A stretch of DNA of 64,000 bases from CAZCAC01 sp964496575 (GCA_964496575.1 CAZCAC010000026.1:18748-82747); one strand, 5' to 3'; positions 35,108 through 44,447 are shown, counted from the stretch's first letter. A program made the numbers and translations. The notes: generated by a model not told the origin, from the sequence alone.

Positions 35108-37466
35108 AACGCCCTGATTCCCCGGGGGAGCCGGGACTGGGTATCGCCTCGTCGGAGAAGCGGAGCCGTTCGATCTCCCTCAGGAGGTCGTCGCCATCGC
35201 GGCCCTCGATCTTGTCGCGGACGCGAACCCCGCCGCTCTCCCGCTCGATCTCGTACTCGGTGCGAGGCCCGCGAAAGACCGCCGTGTCGGCGCCCGCGCC
35301 GCCGACGAGAAGGTCGTCCCCCCCACCACCGGTCAAGACGTTGTCGCCGTCGTTCCCGGTGAGTCGGTTGACCTGCTCGTTTCCCCGCAACGCGGCATCG
35401 GCCTCACCTCGCAAGGTGACGTGGCGCAGGTGCTGGGACTTGGTCGTGTAGCGCAGAGCCGGGTCGTGGTCGAGGCGGAACTCCCCTTCGAAGGCCTCGG
35501 GGAGCTCGGCCACGTAGGCGAGGCCCGGCGGCAGGAAGGCCTCGACCAAGCCGAACCCGTCGGGGTCGCGCTCGCGCAGACTGGCACGGCTCCCGGCGAG
35601 GTATCTCCCGAAGTGGGAGGTACCCTCGGGGATCTCGTCGCCCTCCAGCGCCATCCCCTCGTAGCAGGTCGGCGGCACGGTCCACAGGTCGAGGTAGTTG
35701 TCGTAGATCGCGGCGATGTACTCGTTGCGATGACTATCCGGTTCCTCCTCGGGCCACGGCTCCCAGAGCCCAGCCTCCTCGGCGTGGTCGCTGGTGCGCT
35801 GGATCTCCTGGTCGTACTCCGGCAGCGCGGGACGGATGCCGTAGTCGTGCACCAGGTGCAGGATCTCCTCGAACGCTGCGTCTCGCGTGCGGTGCGCCAG
35901 GTAGTCCGGCGAGCCTTCGACCGGGCACTCGTTCGCCCGCAGGTCCTGCATGCCCAGCTCGAGCTCGCCCAGCGGACCTCGGAGCGCTCGCCGCAGCGCC
36001 GGCTCGTCCTCGAAGAGGATCAGCGTCGCGCGCCGATCGGCCATCGCGTCGGCGACCGCGCTCTTGTCGGCTCCGTGCGTCGAGCCGGGAACGTCGGTCA
36101 GGAGATGCTCGAGGACCTTGCGCGCCCGCACGATCGCGTCCTCGCTCCAGGCCGCCTGGGCGAGGATGTGGATCGGCCGCCCATTCGGCGCCGTCACGCG
36201 CGTGTAGCGATCGAAGATCGTGCGGAGAAGCGGGTCGACGCTCTCGGGGAGCGCGATGATCCCGCGCGTTCCGGCGGAGGGGTCGAGCGCTTCGAGCCCG
36301 TAGGCGCCCTCCCCACCGGGCAGCGACTCCGCCGGGCGCTCGGTCGCCACCGCGAACCGCTCGATCTCCTCCTCGGTCATCCAGTGGATGTCGTCCGCCG
36401 GTGCCGCCTCGAGGGTGTACCAGTAGAACTCCGCCGGGATGCCCATCTCGGCGTAGTAGTCGAGGTACTTCTGGTGCTCGGGATGATCCTCCTCCACGTC
36501 GGCTCCTTCTCCCTCCATGCCGGCCCAGGAGTGCACGCCGAGTCGCGCGCCACCTTCGACCAGACGCCGTTCGCCGGCCAGGAAGAAGTCGGTGCCTCCC
36601 GACGCGACCATGCCACCCGCGGGGACCACCGTGGTGAGACCGAAGCGGCGAACCCAGCGCGCCGCGCGCAGGTTGGCTTCGTCGTCTATCGACCCGGGCA
36701 CGTCCTCCATGCGGATCGTCTCGACTTCGGGATGCTCCAGCAGCAGCTCGAGCATGCGACCGGGAGTCGAGGCGCCGATGGTCCCGGTCATCACCGCCAC
36801 CGCCCCGGAAACCTCGAACGTCGCCCCGCGCAGCTCTTCTTCGATCGCCAGCAGCAGCTCCTCCCGCGACACCTGTTCGTCACCGTCGGCGTCGAACCTC
36901 GAGACATCTTCCCAGTCCCCGGCATCGAGCTCGTCGGCGGTGATCAAGCCGTCTCCGTTCTGGTCGACCTCTTCCAGGAAACCCAGCGCCTCCTGGCGGA
37001 AGAGCTCGCCCGGGTCATCGAGGTCGACCGCTTCGAGCTCCGACAAGTCGATGCAACCGTCGTCGTTCGCATCCTGAGCCAGTATGAACGGGGCGAAGGG
37101 CTCGGGAACCTCGTCCGCATCCAGCAGTCCGCTCCCGTCCAGATCGAGCTCGCTGAACTGGTCCTGCAGTTCCTTCGCCTCACGGCCCTTCTCGGCAGCG
37201 AGAAACTCGGTGATCTCCTCCGGAGAGCAGCGCCCATCTCCATCGGCGTCCGCCTCGACGCTGAGCAGGAGAAACGCTTCCGCTCCCTCGTAGGGGCCCA
37301 GCAGGCCATCGCGATCGCGATCGAGCCAGTCGAGCAACGCGGTGAGATCCGGTGGCCCGGTTTGCCGAGAAGCAAATGAGTCGGGGCCCAGGGAAACCAG
37401 CAGGAACAGGGGAAGAGCACCGCGAAGGAGCCGGTGCCCGAGATTCGAACGATCATGAACAGTCAT
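35106..37466 (-). CDS. Multidomain exported protein: EF-hands, ClpP-like domain, unknown middle, RTX-like end
   Basis: A 786-residue protein with a signal peptide (GALPLFLLVSLGPDSFAS) and GGAG before the ATG. Residues about 40-215 hold five or six EF-hand loops (DRDRDGLLGPYE, DADGDGRCSPEE, DLDGSGLLDADE, DQNGDGLITADE, DADGDEQVSREE). Residues about 220-385 look like a COG3904-type ClpP-fold domain (GTIGASTPGRMLELLLEHP, GGMVASGGTDFFLAGERR, GARLGVHSWAG), with Ser in VASGGT as the likely nucleophile position. Residues about 400-690 form an unassigned module with FEEILHLVHDYG (EILHLVH, a zinc-site-like but incomplete HExxH) and NEYIAAIYDNYLDLW. The end has RTX-type nonapeptide loops (LTGNDGDNVLTGGGGDD, LVGGAGADTAVF). 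Calcium-dependent secretion or folding is likely; the activity is unknown. Confidence 0.75.
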   Translation of the reverse strand: MTVHDRSNLGHRLLRGALPLFLLVSLGPDSFASRQTGPPDLTALLDWLDRDRDGLLGPYEGAEAFLLLSVEADADGDGRCSPEEITEFLAAEKGREAKELQDQFSELDLDGSGLLDADEVPEPFAPFILAQDANDDGCIDLSELEAVDLDDPGELFRQEALGFLEEVDQNGDGLITADELDAGDWEDVSRFDADGDEQVSREELLLAIEEELRGATFEVSGAVAVMTGTIGASTPGRMLELLLEHPEVETIRMEDVPGSIDDEANLRAARWVRRFGLTTVVPAGGMVASGGTDFFLAGERRLVEGGARLGVHSWAGMEGEGADVEEDHPEHQKYLDYYAEMGIPAEFYWYTLEAAPADDIHWMTEEEIERFAVATERPAESLPGGEGAYGLEALDPSAGTRGIIALPESVDPLLRTIFDRYTRVTAPNGRPIHILAQAAWSEDAIVRARKVLEHLLTDVPGSTHGADKSAVADAMADRRATLILFEDEPALRRALRGPLGELELGMQDLRANECPVEGSPDYLAHRTRDAAFEEILHLVHDYGIRPALPEYDQEIQRTSDHAEEAGLWEPWPEEEPDSHRNEYIAAIYDNYLDLWTVPPTCYEGMALEGDEIPEGTSHFGRYLAGSRASLRERDPDGFGLVEAFLPPGLAYVAELPEAFEGEFRLDHDPALRYTTKSQHLRHVTLRGEADAALRGNEQVNRLTGNDGDNVLTGGGGDDLLVGGAGADTAVFRGPRTEYEIERESGGVRVRDKIEGRDGDDLLREIERLRFSDEAIPSPGSPGESGR

Positions 37467-37630
37467 GTCGATCTCCGATCCAGGTGTCGGGCGGTGGCAT
37501 CGATCGGCCCCGCGGCTCCGACGTCGAGACGATGGTAACGGAGGAGTGCCCGGGTGACAACGTCCCCTACGCGGCCTGCTGGTCTGGGCGATTCTGATAG
37601 GATCGGCGCCCAGAGGAGGTCATCCCATTG

Positions 37631-39259
37631 ATGAAGGTCCCGACAAGAGCTCGTCGCCTCGCCTGGATCCGTTTCGCTGCCTTGCTCCACGGTGTGCTGC
37701 TGCCGCTCGCCATGCCCGTCCTGGCCGACCAGGATCTGGGCGAGGTCTACCAGGGCGATCTCGATCACTACGAAGACGCCGGCCCCGTCGATTGGTCGGT
37801 CGACTTCGAAGACGTCTGGAAGCTCTCTTTCTTTCGCTTCGAGCTCGCGGGGAAGCTCGAGCTGAATCTGGGGCCCACGACCGCCGTCTTCGGCAGGCAT
37901 GGCACCGAAGAGACCGGCTACAGCGTGGTGTGGGCTGCGCTCTTCCCCGAGGAGCCCGCGGAGCTCATGGTCTCGCAAGCGGGAAACGGGGATGAGATTC
38001 GCACCGTCTTCATTCGCTTCAACCCGGCGCTGCTCACCGACCTCTTCCCCGCTGCGACGGTCGAAGGACAGGGCGATCCGAGCTGGCTCGTCTGGGCCTG
38101 GCGGCAATACGGGAACAAGTCGAGCGCGTACTGGCAAGTGGACTGGATGCCCATGGTGCCGCCGAGGAACGCGATCAGCATCGACATCGATACCGCCGAC
38201 GGAAAGCGCCGGCTGTACGCGCTGGACACGAACCTGGAGAAGATCCACTACGTTGAGAGCTACGCAGACCACGGCTTGACTCCCGTGCCCGATGATGGGT
38301 TGGACCGGGTGAGGGCGGTCGACATCTTCCGACAAGCCTGGTACGTCTTCGATGAGATCTATCCGCTGTTCACCATCAAGCAGCGGGTGAGCTGGGAGGT
38401 GCTCTACGAGCGATACGAGCCGCTGGCCGAGCGGGCGAAATCCAGCTACGAGCTCGCCGGCGTCATCGCCCTGCTCGTCAACCATCTCGAGGACACGAAC
38501 CTCTCCATATGGGCGGGCGAGGGACCGGTTCCCAGCTACCGCCGAGTTCTGCCTGGCAATAGCAATTGGAAGGCGATCGAGGATTCTCTCTCGGATCTGC
38601 AAAGGGGCAAAGGACTCGCTTGGGCCCGGACCGGAAATGGCCTGGGGTACATCAACGTGGCGAGCCTGGTCACGGAGGACGTAGATGTCGATTTAGATGA
38701 GGCGCTGGAGGCACTGAGCGACACGGTGGGGCTGATCGTGGATCTTCGTTCCAACGCTGGTGGCGATGAGGATGCGGCCCGGAGGATGGCGGGGCGTTTC
38801 CTCGACGAGCAGCGGGTTTACGGCCTGCGTCGGTATCGCAGTGGCCCCGAGCACGACGAGCTCGGATCGATGATGAAGCGTACGATCAGACCACGCGGTC
38901 CGTGGCGCTACGAGGCGCCGGTCGTCGTACTGCAGGGACGGGAGACGATCAGTACCGGCGCGTCGCTGGCGTTGATGCTCGCCCAGTGCCCCGATGTGAC
39001 CACGATGGGTGATCGCACTGGGGGCACCAGCGCTGACAGTCGCTGGGTGAAGCTCTCCCGCGGGATACAGGTCTACGTGCCGCGCTCCTTGGAAATGGAT
39101 CCGGAGGGCAATCCGATCGCGGTGACGGGCGTCTCGCCGATGCTCCCGATCGTGGTGGCTGGCGAGGCGAGCCTCTGGGAGAGCGACCCGGTCTTCGAGG
39201 CCGCGGTGGAGTTTCTCGAGAAGAAGCGATTGGAACGGGAACCGGGGAAGGAAAAGTAG
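37631..39259 (+). CDS. Exported S41-family peptidase-like protein (paralogue of 33444)
   Basis: About 542 residues. AGAGGAGGT ends at 37620; the TTG at 37628 (seven bases away) and the ATG at 37631 (ten) are both possible starts. A signal peptide (ALLHGVLLPLAMPVLADQ) is followed by the same domain order as 33444, with close matches (VDWSVDFEDVWKLSFF, YSVVWAALFPEEPAEL, SSYELAGVIALLVNHLEDTN, GLIVDLRSNAGGDE). In the active-site segment SSAES has become STGAS: the predicted nucleophile Ser441 remains but the following Glu is Ala, and the glycine loop reads SNAGG instead of FNGGG. Activity may be altered or lost. Twelve bases after its stop begins the membrane protein at 39272. Confidence 0.82.
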   Translation: MKVPTRARRLAWIRFAALLHGVLLPLAMPVLADQDLGEVYQGDLDHYEDAGPVDWSVDFEDVWKLSFFRFELAGKLELNLGPTTAVFGRHGTEETGYSVVWAALFPEEPAELMVSQAGNGDEIRTVFIRFNPALLTDLFPAATVEGQGDPSWLVWAWRQYGNKSSAYWQVDWMPMVPPRNAISIDIDTADGKRRLYALDTNLEKIHYVESYADHGLTPVPDDGLDRVRAVDIFRQAWYVFDEIYPLFTIKQRVSWEVLYERYEPLAERAKSSYELAGVIALLVNHLEDTNLSIWAGEGPVPSYRRVLPGNSNWKAIEDSLSDLQRGKGLAWARTGNGLGYINVASLVTEDVDVDLDEALEALSDTVGLIVDLRSNAGGDEDAARRMAGRFLDEQRVYGLRRYRSGPEHDELGSMMKRTIRPRGPWRYEAPVVVLQGRETISTGASLALMLAQCPDVTTMGDRTGGTSADSRWVKLSRGIQVYVPRSLEMDPEGNPIAVTGVSPMLPIVVAGEASLWESDPVFEAAVEFLEKKRLEREPGKEK

Positions 39260-39271
39260 TACGTAGGTGAA

Positions 39272-40060
39272 ATGATGTTGCACTGGGGACTGACCGCAGC
39301 CGCACTGCTGCTCTTCATCTTCGCCGTCCGCACCCTCTTCCTCTCCAGCAAGGGGGACGAGAACAAGGACCAGCAGAAGCTCGGCTGCGGGTTCGCCATC
39401 GTCGCGGCGGCGCTCTGGATATACGTCCTCGACCACTACCTCGACGACGCGTCGGGGGCGATCAAGATCGGGATCGGTGTGCTGCTGGTGCTGCCGTCGG
39501 TGCGAGCTATCGCCAGACCCAGGGGCGCGCCGATCATCGCTGCCGCCGCCGGGCTGGTGCTCGCCGTGGTGATCGCGGGGCCGGAGGTGCAGAAGCTGTG
39601 GCAGGAGCACGGACTCGACTTCCGTCCCGCGAAGCAGCGCGTGCTGGCGGAACGGATCGAGGAGGCCGAGGAGCTGCGAGACGAATACGCCGGGCGGCTG
39701 TCGGGGCTCGAGCAGCTGCGCGCAAAGGTCAAGTCCGAGATCGGCCCGGTGACCGGGGGCTGGGAGGAGGCGCAATCGAACCCCGAGCTCCTCGACCAGT
39801 TGCAGCTCCTGCAGCGCATCGATGAGGAGGTTGCGACGACCGAGTCGGCGCTGGCGACGATCGACGCGTACCTGCCGGAGATGCGGGCGGTGCTCGAGGC
39901 GATGGAGCGAGAGGAGGCCGAGGAGCCTCCCGGCGGCGAGTCGGAGCTCGAACAACTCCTTCAGGAGCTTCAGGACGCCCCGCCGATCGACGAGCTGCCG
40001 CTGGGCGAGCAGTACGAGCGCAAGCAGGAGCTGCAGGACCTGTTCGAGCGGGAGTTCTGA
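39272..40060 (+). CDS. Membrane protein with C-terminal coiled coil, unknown function
   Basis: A 262-residue protein. Four hydrophobic segments lie at about 5-23, 41-57, 65-79 and 86-104 (LTAAALLLFIFAVRTLFL, GCGFAIVAAALWIYVLD, IIAAAAGLVLAVVIAG). A long charged helical tail follows (ERIEEAEELRDEYAGRLSG, LLQRIDEEVATTESALATID, MRAVLEAMEREEAEE) that should form a coiled coil. No family is recognised. It starts 12 bases after the S41 paralogue and is likely in the same transcript. Confidence 0.65.
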   Translation: MMLHWGLTAAALLLFIFAVRTLFLSSKGDENKDQQKLGCGFAIVAAALWIYVLDHYLDDASGAIKIGIGVLLVLPSVRAIARPRGAPIIAAAAGLVLAVVIAGPEVQKLWQEHGLDFRPAKQRVLAERIEEAEELRDEYAGRLSGLEQLRAKVKSEIGPVTGGWEEAQSNPELLDQLQLLQRIDEEVATTESALATIDAYLPEMRAVLEAMEREEAEEPPGGESELEQLLQELQDAPPIDELPLGEQYERKQELQDLFEREF

Positions 40061-40197
40061 ACGAGAGAGCGGGCGCGGATCGCAGAGAGCCCTGATCGAG
40101 AACCCGGCCGACCGGCCCCGACAGACGGAGGCCGGGCTATGCTGCGAGGGAACTTCTGTCCGCGGTCCCTCGATCCCGGAGCAGCCCGGAGGAACCC

Positions 40198-41505
40198 ATG
40201 CCGATTTCCCGCATACGAATCGAAACGACGATCGCCTTCGCTCTCGTGGTCGCGCTGGAGTTGATCCTCACTGGCGCCGCCCGGGCTCAGGCCCACGACT
40301 CGGAGCCGTTCGAGCCCATCGACTGGCCCTCGACGCCCGCGGCGGACTGTCCGTTCGAGCCCTCCGAGGACTTCGTCGGCATCACCTTCACCGGACGGAA
40401 CCGCGCGTACACGCAGGCCGACTGCTGGTATCTGTCGTGGGCTTCCGACGGGAACATGTACTCCCCCTTCTCCGACGGCTCGGTGCACAACCTGCAGCCG
40501 GACGGGAGCATCGAGGTGATCCGAACCCTGGGCAACCGCCCGAAGATCCAGGAGCTGTGGCAGCGCGACGACACTGACGTCGGCTACGGCAAGGTCATCG
40601 GCGACGATCCGATGGACCTCACCGTCATCGGCCTGGGTGCCCTGCCCGTCCGCAGCGCCCCGTACCCCGAGCGTTATCCGTCCGGCAGTCTCGTCCACGA
40701 CGGCATCTGGTATCACGGCAGCCACGCGGAGGGCGAGGGGGGCCTCGGTCCCTTCATGGGGTTCCGGATCTCCCGGGACCTCGGCGAGACCTGGACCGAC
40801 GAGCCGAACGATCCCACCCGGCCGCTTTTCGGCGAACAGGCCTTGGACGAGGAGGGCAAGCCCAACTGGATGCCGATCCAGATCGGCGAGCCGTTCTTCG
40901 TGGACTTCGGCAAGAACATGGAGCACTCGCCCGACGGCAAGGCCTACCTGGTGGCCCACGGCGCCACCGAGCGGCACGGCCGGTCCCGGCTTCAGACCTC
41001 GGCGTGGGGGCTGGGCGACGAGGCCTACCTGCTGCGGGTCACCCCCAGTCCGGAGAACATGAACGAGGCGAGCGCGTACGAGTTCTTCGCCGGGTTCGAC
41101 GAGGAGGCTCGCGCGCTCTGGAGCGGCGAGCGCTCGGAGATGAAGCCGCTGCTCGACTGGCGGGGCAGGGTCGGGCCGACCTCGATCACCTACAACCCGC
41201 CGCTGAAGAAGTTCTTGTGCTGCGTGACCGACGGACGTGACCTCCACGGTAAGTACGACACGTATCTGCTGGAGTCCGACTCGCTCACGGGGCCGTGGAA
41301 GCTGATCGTCTACATGGAGCACTTCGGGGAGCAGGCCTACTTCGTGAACTTCCCGTCGAAGTTCATCGGTGCGGACGGCCGTACGGCGTGGCTCTGCTAC
41401 TCGGCCAACTTCAGCAAGGGTGGGTTGAATCCCGATCTCGAGCCGAGTCCCCCCGGCAGTCGCTACGGCATGACCCTTCAGGAGATCAGGCTGAGGGCGA
41501 AGTAG
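40198..41505 (+). CDS. Exported glycosidase-like five-bladed propeller protein, unassigned
   Basis: A 435-residue protein with GGAGGA upstream and a signal peptide (TTIAFALVVALELILTGAARA). The body has propeller-type strands (GITFTGRNRAYTQADCWYLS, GIWYHGSHAEGEGGLGPFMG, FRISRDLGETWTDEPNDP, KKFLCCVTDGRDLHGKYDTY, LLESDSLTGPWKLIVYM). These resemble the five-bladed fold of GH32/43-type and DUF4185 proteins, including the blade phrase 'ESDSLTGPW'. Possible acidic catalytic residues cannot be fixed from sequence alone. A role in polysaccharide binding or cleavage is a reasonable guess, in keeping with the fucosidase elsewhere. Confidence 0.6.
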   Translation: MPISRIRIETTIAFALVVALELILTGAARAQAHDSEPFEPIDWPSTPAADCPFEPSEDFVGITFTGRNRAYTQADCWYLSWASDGNMYSPFSDGSVHNLQPDGSIEVIRTLGNRPKIQELWQRDDTDVGYGKVIGDDPMDLTVIGLGALPVRSAPYPERYPSGSLVHDGIWYHGSHAEGEGGLGPFMGFRISRDLGETWTDEPNDPTRPLFGEQALDEEGKPNWMPIQIGEPFFVDFGKNMEHSPDGKAYLVAHGATERHGRSRLQTSAWGLGDEAYLLRVTPSPENMNEASAYEFFAGFDEEARALWSGERSEMKPLLDWRGRVGPTSITYNPPLKKFLCCVTDGRDLHGKYDTYLLESDSLTGPWKLIVYMEHFGEQAYFVNFPSKFIGADGRTAWLCYSANFSKGGLNPDLEPSPPGSRYGMTLQEIRLRAK

Positions 41506-41620
41506 CGGGAATACCGGTGCGAATCGTGACCGCGCTCCCCCGGGGATCGGGCATAGGCGGTAGGATCTCGACGGCGCCCGCCGCCCCCCGCGGTCCTCCT
41601 GCAGACTCTTCCCTCGCTTC

Positions 41621-43993
41621 ATGATCCTCTCCGCAGCGCTTCTCACCCTCGTCCTCTCTCCACTCCCGGCCAGCACCGCCACTCCCGTCGCGTCCGAGCA
41701 GGAAGTCACCGACGAACTGACCGCCGCATTGAAACGCTCCGGCGACAACCGCGCGCAGCTCGAGGAATCGCTGGAGGAGGTTCCGGACGACCAGCGCGTG
41801 GGGATGAAGTGGCTGATCACCCACATGCCCGAGGAGGACCTGAAGGCGCTCACCGCTGAGTTCCTCCTCGAGAACGTCACCCTCGCCTACCGCGCCTGGC
41901 GAGAAGCGCCGTGGCACGAACACGTCGACGAAGCACTCTTCTTCGATTCGATCCTGCCTTACGCGAACGTCAGCGAGAAGCGCGATCGCTGGCGACCGTT
42001 GTACTCCGAGGAGCTGAAGCCCGTGGTCGCCGAGGCGAAGTCCCCCGGTGAGGCTGCGGCGATCCTCAACAACGAGATCTGGAAGCGGTACGGCGTCAAG
42101 TACTCGACCAAGCGCAAGAAGGCGGATCAGAGTCCGACGGAGAGCATGGAGTCCGGCATGGCCTCCTGCACCGGCCTCTCGATCATGCTGATCGACGCCT
42201 GCCGCGCGGTCGGCGTGCCGGCGCGCTTCGTGGGCACGCCGCTGTGGTCCGACGGCAGCGGCAACCACTCCTGGGTCGAGGTGTGGGACGACGGCTGGCA
42301 CTTCACCGGCGCCGCCGAGCCGAGCGGGATGGAGCTCGACCGCGCCTGGTTCCTCGGGCGGGCGTCGAGCGCCGATCGCGACGATCTCCAACACGCGATC
42401 TACGCGGTCACCTGGCGCAAGACGCCGCTCACCTTCCCGATGGTCTGGAGGACCGGCGACCCCTCCTACCACGCGGTCAACGTCACCGATCGCTACACGG
42501 CGGCGGCGACTCCGGTGCCCGAGGGCCAGGTTCGAGTGCGTTTCCGCGCCGTCGATGAGGATACGGGCGAGCGCTGCGCGGCGTTGATCGAGGTACACAG
42601 TCCGGAGGGAGAGAGGCTGTTCGAAGGGGTCTCCAACGACAGCCGCTTCGACGCCAATGATCACCTGACCGCCCACCTCACCGCCGGGCAGAATGTCCAG
42701 GTCAGCGCGACCTTCGGTCCGCTGGGGGCGCTCTACAAGTTCACCGTCGAGCGCGACGAGGCTCTCATCACCTTGCAGCTCAGTGAGGACTTCGTCCCCA
42801 TCCAGCTCGGTGATCAACTCCCGGCTTTGGGGGCCATCAGCTACGCCCTCTTTCCCAAATTCGATCGGCACCTCACCGACCATGGTCTCGACGGCCTCGC
42901 AGGGAAGCACTGGGCCTCAGTGCCGCTCACCGCCGACATCGCGGCGGAGGTAGGAAACCGTCTTCGGGAGATCCACGCCGAGGAGATCCGCGCAGAGCGT
43001 GCCGCGGAGCTCGAAGCGCGTGTCCTCGAGATCGGCGAGCTGAAGATGCCGTTCTGGTACAAGACGTTCGGCCGGAAACCGACCGACGGCCGCAGTCTCT
43101 TCATCTCGATGCACGGTGGCGGCGGCGCGCCGAAGCGCGTCAACGACCAGCAGTACGAGAACCAGAAGCGCCTGTACGAACCCGAGGAGGGGATCTACCT
43201 GGTGCCGCGCGCGCCGACCGACACCTGGAACCTGTGGCACCAGGGACACATCGACGGTTTCTACGATCGCCTGATCGAGGACCTGGTCGTGCTCGAGGAG
43301 GTCGACCCCGATCGCGTCTACATCATGGGCTACAGTGCGGGCGGCGACGGTGTCTTCCAGCTCGCGCCGCGCTACGCCGATCGCCTGGCCGCGGCGGCGA
43401 TGATGGCGGGGCATCCCAACGAGACGCAACCGGACGGCCTGCGCAACATCGGCTTCACGTTGCACATGGGCGGCAAGGACTCTGCCTACAAACGCAACGA
43501 GATCGGCCGACAGTGGAAGGAGAAGCTGGCGAAGCTCAAGGAGTCCGACCCCGACGGCTACGAGCACCTGGTCGAGATTCACGAGGACAAGGGCCACTGG
43601 ATGGACCGCGAGGACGCGGTTGCGGTGCCGTGGATGGCGAAGTTCACGCGCAATCTGCGTCCCACCCGCGTCGTCTGGCTACAGGACGACGTGACGCACG
43701 CGCGCTTTTACTGGCTCGCCGTCGAGGAGCCGAAAGCCCGCCAAAGGGTGGTGGTCGAGCGGCGAGGCCAGACGATCGAGATCCTGGAGGCCGACGGCCT
43801 CGAGGAGCTGATCATCCGCCTCGACGACTCGATGCTGAACCTCGACCGCGAGGTGATTGTCGAGCACGGCGAACGCGAGCTCTTCCGCGGCGTCCTCCCC
43901 CGCACCGTCGCCGTGATGGCCCGCACCCTCGCCGAGCGCGGTGACCCGAAGGGGATCTTCTGTAGCGAGGTGGTGGTGTCGTTGGAAGATTGA
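41621..43993 (+). CDS. Exported transglutaminase-like/alpha-beta hydrolase fusion
   Basis: A 790-residue protein with a signal peptide (LSAALLTLVLSPLPASTA). The first half contains a transglutaminase-like core: Cys183 (GMASCTGLSIMLIDACRAVG) and His216 (GNHSWVEVWDDGWHFTGAAE). A beta-sandwich linker follows (VRVRFRAVDEDTGERCAALI). The second half is an alpha/beta hydrolase of the esterase/dienelactone-hydrolase kind: oxyanion segment LFISMHGGGGAP, nucleophile Ser572 in IMGYSAGGDG, and a terminal His659 in HEDKGHWMD. The pairing suggests processing of an ester- or amide-linked surface polymer, but the substrate is unknown. The gene stands alone between the propeller protein and the inverted-repeat element. 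Confidence 0.82.
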   Translation: MILSAALLTLVLSPLPASTATPVASEQEVTDELTAALKRSGDNRAQLEESLEEVPDDQRVGMKWLITHMPEEDLKALTAEFLLENVTLAYRAWREAPWHEHVDEALFFDSILPYANVSEKRDRWRPLYSEELKPVVAEAKSPGEAAAILNNEIWKRYGVKYSTKRKKADQSPTESMESGMASCTGLSIMLIDACRAVGVPARFVGTPLWSDGSGNHSWVEVWDDGWHFTGAAEPSGMELDRAWFLGRASSADRDDLQHAIYAVTWRKTPLTFPMVWRTGDPSYHAVNVTDRYTAAATPVPEGQVRVRFRAVDEDTGERCAALIEVHSPEGERLFEGVSNDSRFDANDHLTAHLTAGQNVQVSATFGPLGALYKFTVERDEALITLQLSEDFVPIQLGDQLPALGAISYALFPKFDRHLTDHGLDGLAGKHWASVPLTADIAAEVGNRLREIHAEEIRAERAAELEARVLEIGELKMPFWYKTFGRKPTDGRSLFISMHGGGGAPKRVNDQQYENQKRLYEPEEGIYLVPRAPTDTWNLWHQGHIDGFYDRLIEDLVVLEEVDPDRVYIMGYSAGGDGVFQLAPRYADRLAAAAMMAGHPNETQPDGLRNIGFTLHMGGKDSAYKRNEIGRQWKEKLAKLKESDPDGYEHLVEIHEDKGHWMDREDAVAVPWMAKFTRNLRPTRVVWLQDDVTHARFYWLAVEEPKARQRVVVERRGQTIEILEADGLEELIIRLDDSMLNLDREVIVEHGERELFRGVLPRTVAVMARTLAERGDPKGIFCSEVVVSLED

Positions 43994-44040
43994 GCCACGG
44001 AGTCGAGGAGGAACCCGAAGACGGTCCGCTGATCAGGGGA

Positions 44041-44193
44041 ATACCGAACCGTACCAATACCGAACCTACCAATACCGAACCAGGTTCACTTTCACACACT
44101 TGCGGCTCTTGCGAGGCAGCATCTGACAAGAGCCGCAAGTGTGTGAAAGTGAACCTGGTTCGGTATTGGTGGTTCGGTATTGTGGTTCGGTAT
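44041..44193. repeat. 153-bp palindromic element with a perfect 44-bp inverted repeat and flanking iterons
   Basis: 44068-44111 and 44127-44170 are exact reverse complements over 44 bases, separated by a 15-base loop. Outside the stem, ATACCGAACC occurs at 44041, 44057 and 44072 on the left, and its complement GGTTCGGTAT at 44157, 44171 and 44184 on the right, so the element begins and ends with a 10-bp inverted repeat. The base composition is more AT-rich than the surroundings. It contains no open frame. The form fits a miniature inverted-repeat or REPIN-like element; an operator or an RNA hairpin are alternatives. A related core occurs at 27162-27190. Confidence 0.85.
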
Positions 44194-44417
44194 TGCCGCC
44201 AGCACCGAACGATCGTCCCCGGCTACCCGCACCGCCCCGTGCAACGTGAAACCGTCCAGCTCCGCGCACAGCTCCTTCATCACCACCGCTCCGCCGGCTC
44301 CCCCGACCACCGGAGCCCTCCGGGTTTGGGAAGGTGGAGGAAAGTGACTGACGCGGTATACGCTAGAATCTCCCGAAACCTGGGCTAGAGTGAGCCAACG
44401 GAACAAGCTCTCGCGGT

Positions 44418-44447
44418 TTGATTCGCACGCACGATTCACGATATAGC
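44418..44447 (+). promoter_or_regulatory. Possible sigma-70-type promoter of the 44462 VOC gene
   Basis: TTGATT (44418-44423) and TATAGC (44442-44447) are separated by 18 bases in a locally AT-rich stretch. The ATG at 44462 is only 15 bases beyond the -10 box, so the transcript would have a very short leader. This is consensus matching only. Confidence 0.35.
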
